NCBI GenBank assembly: GCA_017461545.1
Contig: JAFTXP010000004.1
Location: forward strand, 25,576 to 89,575
Direction: 5' to 3'
DNA from: Clostridia bacterium
GTDB taxonomy: Bacteria > Bacillota > Clostridia > UBA1212
DNA: 64,000 bases
The notes under the pieces were generated by a model. The model worked only from the letters and a program-made list of their open reading frames with translations, searched no databases and had not been told where the DNA came from. Of this stretch, positions 38,069 to 47,673 are shown one piece after another; position 1 is the first letter of the stretch, and each line of letters starts with the position of its first letter. The translations under genes were made by a program, and so were the position numbers.

Positions 38069-38668
38069 TTGAGTTTAAAAGTAAAAAGAATATTGGCACT
38101 GTGTGTGTGCTGTGTTTTGCTTGCTGCTGCAATTTATCAAAATATAAGAACTGATGATACAAACAGTGGAGCCGATGTTGACAGCACAATTTCAGAGTCG
38201 TCAGAGGATGTAATTTTTGTTCAGGATTACAATAGTGAAGAGGCAGGAAATATTGATGGTGAACAGGCAAATACAGATGTTGATTTGACGGGAATTAAGT
38301 GTGACAGTCCTCTGGACTATATTGCGGGACTCAGGATTGAGCGGGAAGCGTACCGAAGTGCCTTGACGGAAGAATGTATGTCAATTATCGAAAGTACAAG
38401 TTCGAGTGATGCGGAAGTTTCAATTGCACAGGATGAAATACTTGCAGTAAATTCTATGACAGAGACAGAGGATTTGTTGGAGAGCGCTTTAAAAAGCAGA
38501 GGATATGAGGATGTATTTGCTGAATATAATGATGACGGTTGCATTGATATAGTATTGATTGCAAAAAATATATCGGAAAGTGAGATAGAAACTATTACTT
38601 CCATGGTATATTCGGAGTCCGGAGTTACTTCGGAGTACTTAACTGTAAGCAGTGTGTATAGAGATTGA
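38069..38668 (+). CDS. spoIIIAH: Stage III sporulation protein AH
   Basis: 199 residues: N-terminal membrane helix, low-complexity acidic spacer, then a YscJ/FliF-like domain (RIEREAYRSALTEECMSII, ILAVNSMTETEDLLESALK, GCIDIVLIAKNISESEI). It binds SpoIIQ across the septum. TTG start at 38069 after GAAAGGA at 9 bases. Last gene of the operon; its stop codon overlaps the next promoter's -35 box. Confidence 0.93.
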   Translation: MSLKVKRILALCVCCVLLAAAIYQNIRTDDTNSGADVDSTISESSEDVIFVQDYNSEEAGNIDGEQANTDVDLTGIKCDSPLDYIAGLRIEREAYRSALTEECMSIIESTSSSDAEVSIAQDEILAVNSMTETEDLLESALKSRGYEDVFAEYNDDGCIDIVLIAKNISESEIETITSMVYSESGVTSEYLTVSSVYRD

Positions 38669-38730
38669 CCGAAATGATTGAAAATGTTATAATCTCCCTG
38701 TTTAATTAACCGTTAAACAGGGAGGTTTTT
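38665..38730 (+). promoter_or_regulatory. Promoter whose start site falls inside a Shine-Dalgarno-blocking hairpin
   Basis: TTGACC (38665-38670), 17-base spacer, TATAAT (38688-38693), start predicted at 38699-38701. A 12-bp hairpin, CTCCCTGTTTAA (38694-38705) with TTAAACAGGGAG (38713-38724), includes the ribosome site AGGGAGG of asp23 and is followed by GTTTTT. Readthrough from spoIIIA would carry the whole hairpin. Transcripts from the local promoter would lack most of the 5' arm. Confidence 0.75.
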
Positions 38731-39264
38731 ATGCCTGATATTGGTGATGAGTTAGAAGGTAAAAATCCGGAGGAAAAATATTTCGACGAACATATGTCTT
38801 CCGGCGATGAGCCGGATGATGATAATCTGCGAATAACCGACGAGTCTATTGCTATTGTTGCAGGTGTTGCCGCCACCGAGGTGAAATCTGTTGCAAGAAT
38901 GAGTGTCGGTATAGCCGGCGGTATTGTTGAGGCGCTTGGCAGACACAATCCTGCTAAAGGTGTAAAAGTTGAAATGCAGGATGATGAAGCTGTTATCGAT
39001 CTGTATGTTATTGTTAATTACGGAAGCAGAATTTCCGACATTGCCTGGGAAATACAAGAACATGTAAAAGATAGCGTAGAGAGACTTACCGGGGTTGTCG
39101 TTTCGGCTGTAAATATTCACATTCAGGGAATCGAATTTGCAAAAAAGAAAAAATCTCAGGACAAAAAGAATGTTCAGGATAATGCAGCTCAGAAGAAAAC
39201 CAAAACACGCGATATGTCCGTATTCCAATTTTTTGATGATGCAGAAGATGATATTCAGGAATAG
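38731..39264 (+). CDS. Asp23/Gls24 family envelope stress protein
   Basis: 177 residues. After an acidic N-terminus the Asp23 domain starts at LRITDESIAIVAGVAATEVKSV and includes GVKVEMQDDEAVIDLYVIVNYG and VKDSVERLTG. The C-terminal tail is Lys-rich. In S. aureus Asp23 is membrane-associated through AmaP, whose homologue is the next gene here. The ATG is preceded by GGGAGG inside a hairpin. First gene of an asp23-amaP-DUF2273-nusB cluster, an arrangement common in Clostridia. Confidence 0.92.
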   Translation: MPDIGDELEGKNPEEKYFDEHMSSGDEPDDDNLRITDESIAIVAGVAATEVKSVARMSVGIAGGIVEALGRHNPAKGVKVEMQDDEAVIDLYVIVNYGSRISDIAWEIQEHVKDSVERLTGVVVSAVNIHIQGIEFAKKKKSQDKKNVQDNAAQKKTKTRDMSVFQFFDDAEDDIQE

Positions 39265-39295
39265 CTGAAGGATTTTTTATGGAGGAGAAACAGGT

Positions 39296-39835
39296 ATGAA
39301 TTTATTTTTCAGAATTTTAGTTGCAATATATTCATTGTTTTTAACCGTAGTGTGCGGTTTTATAATGATTTCGCCTTTCGGAAATAAAGAGCTCATGTCC
39401 ATGGCTCTTGATTATATTAATATAACATGCTACCAGTCCAAACAATACGACATAGCGATTTTTTTGATAGGGTTTGTGTTCTTTGTTCTTAATATCGTAG
39501 TTCTTACTTCAGGACTCAGACTTAAGAAAAGTACAAGATATATTTGTGCCGAAAACGAAAACGGTATAGTAAGAATTTCTTCGAATTCTATAGAAAATAT
39601 TGCGCTTGCGTTATCTAAACGTTTCCAGGGTGTAAAGGATGCAAAGGCAAAGGTTAATTTCCGTGATCAGAAAGTTGAGATTGCCATAAAACTTACAGTT
39701 ATTCCGGATATAAATATTCCCGGTCTTTGTAAGAGCATACAGGAGAGGGTAAAAGAATCTGTAGAGGCTTCCATGGAGATAAAGGTAAAGGAAATAAGTG
39801 TTAATGTTGAAAGTGTGCATACTGCACAGGAATAA
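39296..39835 (+). CDS. amaP: Asp23 membrane anchor protein, AmaP-like
   Basis: 179 residues: two N-terminal membrane helices (about residues 5-25 and 50-73) followed by an Asp23-like soluble domain (GIVRISSNSIENIALALSKRF, VKVKEISVNVESV). The order of two helices then Asp23 fold is that of AmaP. ATG after GGAGGAG; 31 bases after asp23. Confidence 0.85.
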   Translation: MNLFFRILVAIYSLFLTVVCGFIMISPFGNKELMSMALDYINITCYQSKQYDIAIFLIGFVFFVLNIVVLTSGLRLKKSTRYICAENENGIVRISSNSIENIALALSKRFQGVKDAKAKVNFRDQKVEIAIKLTVIPDINIPGLCKSIQERVKESVEASMEIKVKEISVNVESVHTAQE

Positions 39836-39853
39836 TGAAAGGCAGTGCATATT

Positions 39854-40081
39854 ATGTTAAGAAGATTATATAAATTTTACAGAACAAACTACTACGGAAT
39901 AAACGGGGCACTTATAGGTTTGGCAATCGGCTTTTCTTTTGTATTTATAGGTTTTTTCCAAACCTTATTTATTACGCTGTGTGTTTTTGCCGGCTTTTGG
40001 ATAGGCAGAAAAATACAAAAAGACAAAGATTTTATTAAGAAACTTTTGGATAAGATATTGCCGCCGGGTTCGTACAGATAA
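39854..40081 (+). CDS. Small membrane protein, DUF2273
   Basis: 75 residues with two hydrophobic helices and a basic C-terminus, GINGALIGLAIGFSFVFIGFF then GFWIGRKIQKDKD, matching DUF2273 proteins found beside Asp23/AmaP. The ATG at 39854 is used; an in-frame GTG at 39845 is possible. Role unknown, probably part of the Asp23 membrane complex. Confidence 0.85.
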   Translation: MLRRLYKFYRTNYYGINGALIGLAIGFSFVFIGFFQTLFITLCVFAGFWIGRKIQKDKDFIKKLLDKILPPGSYR

Positions 40082-40127
40082 AATTTATTGTTAAAAATAC
40101 AATTATTCTTTTTTTCGGAGGATTAAA

Positions 40128-40559
40128 ATGAGCAGAAGAGATGCAAGAACAGCTGCTGTAAAAATTATATTCGGATATTCTTTTTCGGTGACAGACAGCA
40201 GTCCTGATTCCATAGAAAAACTTATAGAAGGTTATATGCAGGATTTTGATGACAGCGAAGGCGGTGCATCTGAAGAATATATTTATCTTTGTGATGTCGT
40301 ACGAGGAACAGTTTCACATTTGCATGAGATTGATGCGATACTTACGGCTTGTATAAAAGACTGGTCTTTTGACCGTTTGGGCAAAGCCGACCTTGCGATT
40401 TTGCGTGTTGCAGCATACGAGATAAAATACCGCGAAGATATTCCGGAGAGTGTTTCTATAAATGAAGCTGTTGAGCTTGCCAAAACATACGGGACAGATG
40501 ATTCACCTTCGTTTGTAAACGGTGTTTTGGGAAGTGTTTACAAACTGATAAAGAAATAA
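40128..40559 (+). CDS. nusB: Transcription antitermination factor NusB
   Basis: 143 residues, an all-helical RNA-binding protein that joins NusE/S10 at boxA of rRNA operons. The opening SRRDARTAAVKIIFGYSFS and the C-terminal PESVSINEAVELAKTYGTDDSPSFVNGVLG are diagnostic. GGAGG lies 8 bases before the ATG. Confidence 0.95.
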   Translation: MSRRDARTAAVKIIFGYSFSVTDSSPDSIEKLIEGYMQDFDDSEGGASEEYIYLCDVVRGTVSHLHEIDAILTACIKDWSFDRLGKADLAILRVAAYEIKYREDIPESVSINEAVELAKTYGTDDSPSFVNGVLGSVYKLIKK

Positions 40560-40584
40560 ACTTTGGCATTACGGTTGTATTGTA

Positions 40585-40614
40585 AATCAGGCGTATAACG
40601 CCTGATTATTTTTT
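40585..40614 (+). terminator. Terminator after nusB
   Basis: Perfect AATCAGGCGT / ACGCCTGATT stem with an ATA loop, then ATTTTTT. Confidence 0.9.
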
Positions 40615-40632
40615 GCAGACAGGATAGTAAAT

Positions 40633-41910
40633 ATGAATAATGATACTCCTAAAATTAAATGTGATTTTATTGTTGTCGGGGCAGGTCCTGCCGGGATTAT
40701 GGCTGCAATAGCTGCTGCCAAAAGGGGTTTATCGGTTATAGTTTTAGAGCGTAACGGCATGATAGGCAGAAAGCTTAGGATAACAGGTAAAGGACGCTGT
40801 AATATTACGAATAACTGCGATTTTGACACTTTGATCGAAAATATTCCGGGTAACGGCCGTTTCTTATATTCTGCCCTGAGAAGTTTTGATAATTTTGATG
40901 TTATAGATTTTTTCAATAACGCAGGACTCAAAACGGTTGACGAACGCGGCGGACGAATTTTTCCTGCTTCGCAAAAAGCTTCCGATGTTGCGGAAATTCT
41001 CAAGAATGAAGCTAAAAAATACGGTGTTTCGGTCAGATACGGGATGAAAGTGAAAGAACTGATGACTGAAGAAAACGATGGAATAAAGGCTGTTTGCGGC
41101 GTAGTGTGCGAAGAAAACGACATGCGTTTTTATTCGCAGAATGTTTTAATTGCGACAGGCGGTAAATCGTATCCTTTGACAGGTTCAAGCGGTGACGGAT
41201 ATATATGGGCAGAGAAGATAGGTCATACCATAGTTACTCCGAAACCGTCGCTTTGTGCATTGGAATGTTCCGAAAAATGGATTTCTGAATTGGAAGGACT
41301 CTCTTTAAAAAACGTTGTATTTAAATTGTGTGACGGCAACGGAAAACAGCTGTTTTCGGATTTTGGCGAAATGCTTTTTACAAATAAAGGTGTATCCGGA
41401 CCGATAGTATTGAGTTCGAGCCGGTTTGCCGCTTTAAACGATTTTAAAAAATTAACGGCATATATTGATTTTAAACCTGCGCTTAGCATTGACAAACTGG
41501 AAGAGCGTCTTATAAGAGATTTTGAAAAGTATAATAAAAAGCAAATATCAAATGCGTTTTGCGATTTACTTCCATCACGGTTAATCCCGATTGTAATAAA
41601 ATGTACAGGGCTGAATCCGTGTGATAAAGTATATACAATAACAAAAGTTCAGCGCAGGACAATCGCCGAAATATTAAAAAATTTTAAATTGCATATAAAA
41701 GGAAGTGCTCCCTTTAGTGAAGCTATTATCACTATGGGCGGAATAAAGACTTCCGAAATAAATCCAAAGTCAATGGAATCAAAGCTTTGCAAAGGACTGT
41801 ATTTTGCCGGCGAAGTTATTGATGTTGACGGTTATACCGGCGGTTTTAATCTCACCATTGCTTTTTCAACGGGACATGCTGCGGGAATGAATATCAAAAA
41901 GACTGTCTGA
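40633..41910 (+). CDS. FAD-dependent oxidoreductase, HI0933/YhiN family
   Basis: 425-residue flavoprotein. The dinucleotide-binding motif VVGAGPAGIMAAIAAAKRG is at residues about 14-32, followed by RKLRITGKGRCNITNNC, a signature of the HI0933 family, and a C-terminal FAD segment GEVIDVDGYTGGFNLTIAFSTG. Its physiological substrate is unknown. It starts right after the nusB terminator, with AGGATAG before the ATG. Confidence 0.88.
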   Translation: MNNDTPKIKCDFIVVGAGPAGIMAAIAAAKRGLSVIVLERNGMIGRKLRITGKGRCNITNNCDFDTLIENIPGNGRFLYSALRSFDNFDVIDFFNNAGLKTVDERGGRIFPASQKASDVAEILKNEAKKYGVSVRYGMKVKELMTEENDGIKAVCGVVCEENDMRFYSQNVLIATGGKSYPLTGSSGDGYIWAEKIGHTIVTPKPSLCALECSEKWISELEGLSLKNVVFKLCDGNGKQLFSDFGEMLFTNKGVSGPIVLSSSRFAALNDFKKLTAYIDFKPALSIDKLEERLIRDFEKYNKKQISNAFCDLLPSRLIPIVIKCTGLNPCDKVYTITKVQRRTIAEILKNFKLHIKGSAPFSEAIITMGGIKTSEINPKSMESKLCKGLYFAGEVIDVDGYTGGFNLTIAFSTGHAAGMNIKKTV

Positions 41911-41950
41911 ATAAGTATAAACAGTATTAATATTTTGGTAGTGAGATTGA

Positions 41951-42454
41951 TTGAAAATAAAATCCGGATTTAGTTTTAATGCTGATATAAAAGAAAAAAT
42001 GTTAAAACTATTTACGAATGTTAAGTTTTATTATTCGGTTATAGTAATTCTTCTGATTGCAGTTACGGCAACACAGATATATTTAAAAGTCACTGACAAG
42101 GAATTGTCTTATGCGGAAAGCGGTATGGCATTTGACAAAAATAATATTCAGGCAGCGGCGTCTGTTACGGAAGAATTCGGAAAAGACAGAGGAATGATAT
42201 CGTTAAAATGTTCAGATATGGGCAGCGGCGGTGTATATGTTTACGTAAATAATACAATGAAGGCAAACATCACTTCAACGGAATTAAAAAATCTGAAAGT
42301 AAAAAAAGGTGATGTAATAATTGTCAAAGGTCATTCCTTGCAAAGCAATGTTACGGTGACGATTGAATCTGCCGTCGGAAATATTGATACGGAGATAGCC
42401 GGAAAATCCGTAACTTTGGGAAATTTAGGCAAATATTTAGTCAGCATAAAGTGA
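41951..42454 (+). CDS. Hypothetical single-pass membrane protein
   Basis: 167 residues starting from TTG at 41951 after GTGAG. One membrane helix lies at about residues 28-48 (YYSVIVILLIAVTATQIYL), with an extracytoplasmic beta-rich remainder containing GMISLKCSDMGSGGVYVYVN and KVKKGDVIIVKGH. The pattern of a short N-terminal cytoplasmic part and a compact outer domain suggests a surface or envelope role. No family recognised; 40 bases after the flavoprotein gene and possibly cotranscribed. Confidence 0.7.
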   Translation: MKIKSGFSFNADIKEKMLKLFTNVKFYYSVIVILLIAVTATQIYLKVTDKELSYAESGMAFDKNNIQAAASVTEEFGKDRGMISLKCSDMGSGGVYVYVNNTMKANITSTELKNLKVKKGDVIIVKGHSLQSNVTVTIESAVGNIDTEIAGKSVTLGNLGKYLVSIK

Positions 42455-42763
42455 AAATTGAATTATGCGAAGTTTTGATAAATTTTATGGTAGTGGGTAG
42501 TTTGCTCAGACTGTTTTAATTTTGTTAAACTTATTGTCAAAAATATGTCAAATATATATGTAACGTGCTATTTTGTATGTGTGAGATTAGTAAATGCCGC
42601 ATTTTACAAATTAAGTACAGTTTCATAATCTGAACAAAAAACTGCCAAATAGGAAGAAACTTTACCGGATAGAGCGAATTTATTGGAATTGCCTCTTGAT
42701 AGTGTTAAATGTTGTGCAAGAGTTAATCTAAACACATTTAACAATATTAAGGGGGAAGTTTTT
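42455..42763 (+). other. 309-base gap upstream of the metalloprotease locus
   Basis: No gene is seen. The region is AT-rich, with TTGTCA/ATATAT-like elements near 42535-42562 but no convincing promoter. An inverted repeat TGTTAAATGT (42703-42712) / ACATTTAACA (42734-42743) lies just before the ribosome site GGGGGAAG at 42751. Confidence 0.6.
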
Positions 42764-45700
42764 TTGAAGAAACTAAAAAGAATTTTATCAGTAGTTCTTG
42801 TAGTATGTATTTTAACCGGAATGAATATACTTCATATCGGCGGAAATACAGCTACGGCAGAAACCTTGAATTCGAAAATGAAAGCAGTGTTTCTGAGAAT
42901 TTTAATGTTGCCGATAATACAGATGATCTGTCGCAACAGACAGAAAAGCTCGTATCTGAGCTTAAGGAAAATAGCAATATAATGGACTATGTGGATGAAA
43001 AAACACTTGTTGAGTCCAAGCATATTGAACGTCTTAAAGATAAGGAAAAACTTAATACATATGTTTTTTTGAACGAGGATGGCACTGAGTCTGTGTATTA
43101 CATGGAGAAGAATGTGAAATACAAAGCAGACAACGGCAAAATTCATGAAAAAGATATTACGCTTGTTCACAAAGACAAGGCGTACAAAGTAACAGACAGT
43201 GACGTGAAACTTTCTATACCCGAAACGGCTACAGACGGTATAGAGCTTGACTATAAAGAAAACAATGTAAAACTTGTGCCTAAAAACGGCAAATCCAAAG
43301 CTAACGCGACCTTTAATGATGCGGACAATAGTGTTACATATAACAATTATTTCGAAAACGGTATAGATCTTCGTTACACGCCGCTTCTTTCAGGCGTAAA
43401 AGAAGATATTGTTCTTTCATCATATACCGGAAGAAATTCATTTGAATTTACTCTTTACACCAACGGATTAAAAGTATTCTCGGAAAAAGGCTGTTACTAT
43501 CTTGCTGATAAAGAAGATTCAAATGATAAAATATACCTCGGAGAGATCATTGTATACGATGCCGTAGGTAGACCGGATAAGGGAACTTTGGCGATAGAAA
43601 CTGTCAAGGAAAGTTCGGAATATCTTTTGAACGTTTCAGCTGACGAAGACTTTCTTAAAGATCCGTTGACAGTGTATCCTGTTGTGATTGATCCGACTCT
43701 TGAAATTTCACAAAACATACAGGGTATAGACTCAATAGTAGAAGCAACTGTGTTCAGCGGTTTTCCGGAACAGAATTTCGGCGATTATCAGTATTGTACC
43801 CTTGGTCAAATCAATGCGGGTTACGGGATTGCGAGGACGATTGTACGATTTGACGGATTGGCAAGCGATGCGGTATATAACTCAATTTCATCAACGGATA
43901 TTACAAGCGCTAAATTCTATGTAAAGGAAGCTACCGGTGTTACTGCGCATAATGTTTCAGTGCTGTATAACCAAAGCGCAACTGCATGGACAGAAACCGG
44001 TATAACTTGGAATACACTTTCTACACATTTATCCGCACCAATAGCTACTGCAAATTTAGCTAACAATGAGTGGACAACTTTTGACTTAACTGATTATGTT
44101 TCACGTTGCAAAGCAGGGGAATTAACACTTTCATCCGGTCTTGTATTGAAACTGACAAGCAATGAATCTTTGTCATATACTCAGTTTAATACATCAGAGC
44201 ATACTACAGTAAGTTTCAGACCTTATTTAGTGCTGACATATACCGGTGATACTTCTATTTCACTTAATGTTACAAGTATAGATGTTGATGAGGGCAGTAC
44301 ATATAAGTTGAGTGCTACTACAAATCCGGCAGGTGCATCCGTAGCTTGGTCATCTAGCGACACTACAATTGCAACTGTAACAAGCACCGGAAATATAAGA
44401 GGTCGCAAGGCCGGTGTTGTCAAAATAACGGCTACTATAAAGGGAACAAATATAAAAAAACACTGTACTGTATATGTTACTGTTCCGGACGGTATTTATG
44501 TTATAACTAATATGGATATCGGGAAAGTTTTGGATGTGAAGAACAATGGAATTATAAATAACACGGATGTTTTATTGTGTTCGCAAAACAGCTATTGCGG
44601 CGGACTTAATCAAAAATGGAGAATAAAACATCTTGCACAGGGATACTACAGCGTGCGACCTTTGCATAAGTTAGATATGTGCTTATATACGAATGGTTCA
44701 AATACGACTATTTATAAGAGTGATTTGAATGAGACTGTGGAAAACACTCCCGTATCTAAACGATGGACAATCACATATGAGCTGATACAGGGTACAACTG
44801 ATAAAGGCTATGTTTTCAAAGGTTTAGGAAAGGCGTTGACTATTGGTAAAATGATTACATCCAATAAGTATGATGCCGTTGTATCGACAAGAGATTTAGC
44901 AGACAGAACACAATATTGGACGTTGACAATTGATTCTTCTTTGCCATCAGAAGGTGTACGTGTTTATGATGTTTATAATCCGGGTGTATTTTATGATTCT
45001 AATTATCATGAAGGAGAAATGTTTACGAGAGAAATGTTTGTAGGTTCGAGTAGTAATATGTCTGGACTTGGTCTTAAAACTGCATATTATAATTCTGATA
45101 TAAATAAGTCAGTATCTCAAAATTTTATTTTTTCTTCATCGGATTCGAGTGTAGTAAGTGTTGTTGAGCAAAGTGGACTTATGACAACTCATAAAGTTGG
45201 AACAGCTAATATAACCGGGGTTAACGGTGTAAACGGAACACTTGCACATTTTAAAGTAAAGATAGTGGCTGTTGAAATTAAAGAAGGTACTTACTATATA
45301 AAGAATAAAGGCTCTTCTCGTTATTTACAGATAGATAATAACCAAGCACCTAATTATAGTAATTCCGGTAGTTTTATGGAGCAGCATGAAATTAACGGTC
45401 AATCTCATCAGCATTGGACGTTCATATCTTTAGAAAACGGTTATCATAAAATAATCTCAGCAAAAAGCGGTCTTGCGTTGTCAATAAAAACAGGAGAAAC
45501 ATCTACTGACGGTGCCAAAGTGGTTCAAGAAACATATACCGGTGATTCGAGGCAACAATGGAAAATAACTGAGGCTGAAAGCGGCGGATTAATAATAAAG
45601 GCTCGCTCGTCTGAGGGGTATTCCGGCAATCTTGTTATGGCTGTTGGAATTGGTGGTGATGGTACAAATATTAAACAGTTAAAATATGATAATGATACTG

Positions 45701-46440
45701 ACTACAAAGATGAATGGGTGTTGATGCAAAATAATCTTTTTAGATATTCCCATTATTATGATGATTCTTTTGCAGATAATTCAGATGCAATTTTAAACAT
45801 CACTGATGCGACAGCTTTTTGTAATAAAGTTTATAGTCATTTTGGCTTGAGCTTTGCACATACCGGATATATAAGTAAATATGAAGATGCTATTGTGGAT
45901 GAATGTGAACATGGAATAAATGAACCGTGCGATAGTTCTTGTAGTTTAATTTGTAAATCCCACCATAAGAATATTGAAAATATAAGCGATCAATTATACT
46001 ATGACGACCGGGAAGACAATACAATATCTGTATTGTGGTCGAATAGGACAGCCGGAACTTTTTGCAATGGTAATATTACCCATGAACAATATGATGGCGA
46101 CACTACGGCATTGGTAATCAATAATAGACCTGTAATACAATTTTTGAGAATTAACGGAGACACAAAAGAGAAAATGCTATGGCGTCAAGCGATAACTTTA
46201 GCTCACGAAACTGCACATACGATGGGAATGCCGGATGTGTATGACGATGTGGGGCATGATTATCAAAATGGCTTTGCTTGTGTGATGGAAAGGTATGATC
46301 CTTTTATAGCAGCAAATGACAAGTATAGAGCAGAAATTTTTTATGAAGATATATTAGCTGGATATACTAAGCCGTTTTGTGATTCTTGCACAGAGCAAAT
46401 GACTCAGTTTACGAATGGATTATACTATAAAGGAAATTAA
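42764..46440 (+). CDS. Large secreted multidomain protein with C-terminal zinc-metalloprotease motif (one frame break)
   Basis: TTG start at 42764 after GGGGGAAG gives a signal peptide (KKLKRILSVVLVVCILTGMN). Near 42875 the frame must shift by one base: one extra A in the A4 run at 42875-42878 gives a 1225-residue protein. Domains in order: N-terminal region ending DPLTVYPVVIDPTLEI; a DNRLRE-like domain (FGDYQYCTLGQINAG onward); a BIG2-like domain (SLNVTSIDVDEGSTYKLSAT); a ricin-type lectin region (YVITNMDIGKVLDV); a second Ig-like then ricin-like region (YYIKNKGSSRYLQI); and a metzincin-like end with HETAHTMGMPD (H, E, H, G, D ligand pattern) and a following CVMERYD. Probably an extracellular protease carried on glycan-binding modules. 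The first DNRLRE-type part recalls WapA, but there are no RHS repeats. Confidence 0.82.
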
Positions 46441-46452
46441 GAGGTGATTTGC

Positions 46453-47310
46453 ATGAAAAAATTTAGAATTTTTAGTTTTATATTGTCACTGGTTCTTTCC
46501 GTATCAATATGTGGGTGTACGAAAAAGGACGATGAGAACAAAGATGAATCGAAAGCTACATTGGTTAATAAAAACGGACAATATTATATACAGTTTGACG
46601 AAATAGATAAAAACATTAATGAATCATTCACAAATTCGGTGACAGAGGAATGTATTACTTTTTCTTCAATGGATGAGTTTTATTCAAAAGTTACTAATGT
46701 CGATTTTTCTGAAGAGGAAGTTGATATTATGTTCAGAAGTTTTCCAAACGATGATAATGGTATACGAGTATGCGATATGGATAGGCTATATCAACCGATT
46801 TTGCCTAATGATGCTGTTGTTGATAATGTTCGTTGGTATGGTGATGCATATGTAACTTCGTGGGTCGCTTCTGATGGTGCATCCGGTTCTATACAAGTGT
46901 TTGATAGGGAAGAAGATTTTTATAGAATCATGAATGCATTACGCCCCGATAACTTCTATGAAAAAGAACATGTCGAAGTATTGGATTATTCAGAAGACCA
47001 AAATTCTAAGTATACCATGAAAAAGTGGACATTTACTACTACTACGGATTCCGGTCAATATAAATTTAGAGAAGAACAATACGAGACCGACAGTGCCGAT
47101 TCGCATTGCAAGATAATAATTATATACAGACTTGAGTCTAATGATAAATATTCAGAGGGCATGGTGTTTTCGGACACCATACCGCATAGATTACATGTTT
47201 TCGGCAATAACGGCGATAAATATTGGATTAATGATTCCATTAGTATTGTATCTGACATAGATATCGACTGGCTTATGTCATTTGATATTGAGCCGTATGT
47301 AGCTGAATAG
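46453..47310 (+). CDS. Lipoprotein partner of the metalloprotease, copy 1
   Basis: 285 residues with a lipoprotein signal (KKFRIFSFILSLVLSVSICG then Cys). The mature part has conserved blocks also found in the three later copies: KATLVNKNGQYYIQ, FSSMDEFYSKV, CDMDRLYQP, EHVEVLDYSE, SDTIPH and the invariant end DIDWLMSFDIEPYVAE. The middle differs between copies. ATG at 46453 follows GAGGTG by 6-7 bases, 12 bases after the protease stop. It should sit on the outer face of the membrane, where a protective or inhibitor role toward the adjacent protease is plausible but inferred from context only. Confidence 0.85.
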   Translation: MKKFRIFSFILSLVLSVSICGCTKKDDENKDESKATLVNKNGQYYIQFDEIDKNINESFTNSVTEECITFSSMDEFYSKVTNVDFSEEEVDIMFRSFPNDDNGIRVCDMDRLYQPILPNDAVVDNVRWYGDAYVTSWVASDGASGSIQVFDREEDFYRIMNALRPDNFYEKEHVEVLDYSEDQNSKYTMKKWTFTTTTDSGQYKFREEQYETDSADSHCKIIIIYRLESNDKYSEGMVFSDTIPHRLHVFGNNGDKYWINDSISIVSDIDIDWLMSFDIEPYVAE

Positions 47311-47337
47311 TTTCGCTTGAGTTGGAGGTATAAATTT

Positions 47338-47380
47338 ACACGGCAACAGGTTGTATCATAATTGCGGTCTGTTGCCGTGT
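47338..47380 (+). repeat. Unit-2 hairpin between ribosome site and truncated protease frame
   Basis: Arms ACACGGCAACAG (47338-47349) and CTGTTGCCGTGT (47369-47380), loop 19 bases. GGAGG at 47324-47328 precedes it by 9 bases, and a TTG in the protease frame (47380-47382) follows at once. Confidence 0.8.
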
Positions 47381-47661
47381 TGTATAGAGAAGCCGGAACT
47401 TTTTGCGATGGTAATATTTTAGCTCACGAAACTGCACATACGATGGGAATGCCGGATGTGTATGACGATGTGGGGCATGATTATCAAAATGGCATTGCTT
47501 GTGTGATGGAAAGGTATGATCCTTTTATAGCAGCAAATGACAAGTATAGAGCAGAAATTTTTTATGAAGACATAATGAATGGGAATACAGAGCCGTTTTG
47601 TGATTCTTGCACAGAGCAAATGACTCAGTTTACGAATGGATTATACTATAAAGGAAATTAA
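47377..47661 (+). CDS. Orphan C-terminal metalloprotease module, unit 2
   Basis: About 94 residues, nearly identical to the end of the large protease: EAGTFCDGNI joined directly to LAHETAHTMGMPDVYDD, then ACVMERYDPFIAANDKYRAE and PFCDSCTEQMTQFTNGLYYKGN. Forty codons present in the full-length gene (46078-46197) are missing in frame before the HETAH motif. The zinc ligands are intact. It has no signal peptide and no ordinary ribosome site; a start at GTG 47377 or TTG 47380 would need the hairpin to bridge GGAGG at 47324. It may be a silent donor cassette for the 3' end of the large gene. Confidence 0.65.
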   Translation: MLYREAGTFCDGNILAHETAHTMGMPDVYDDVGHDYQNGIACVMERYDPFIAANDKYRAEIFYEDIMNGNTEPFCDSCTEQMTQFTNGLYYKGN

Positions 47662-47673
47662 GAGGTGATTTGC

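Noticed and set aside
42764..46440. RHS/WapA toxin
   Set aside because: Although the DNRLRE-like part resembles WapA, there are no YD/RHS repeats or RHS core box.
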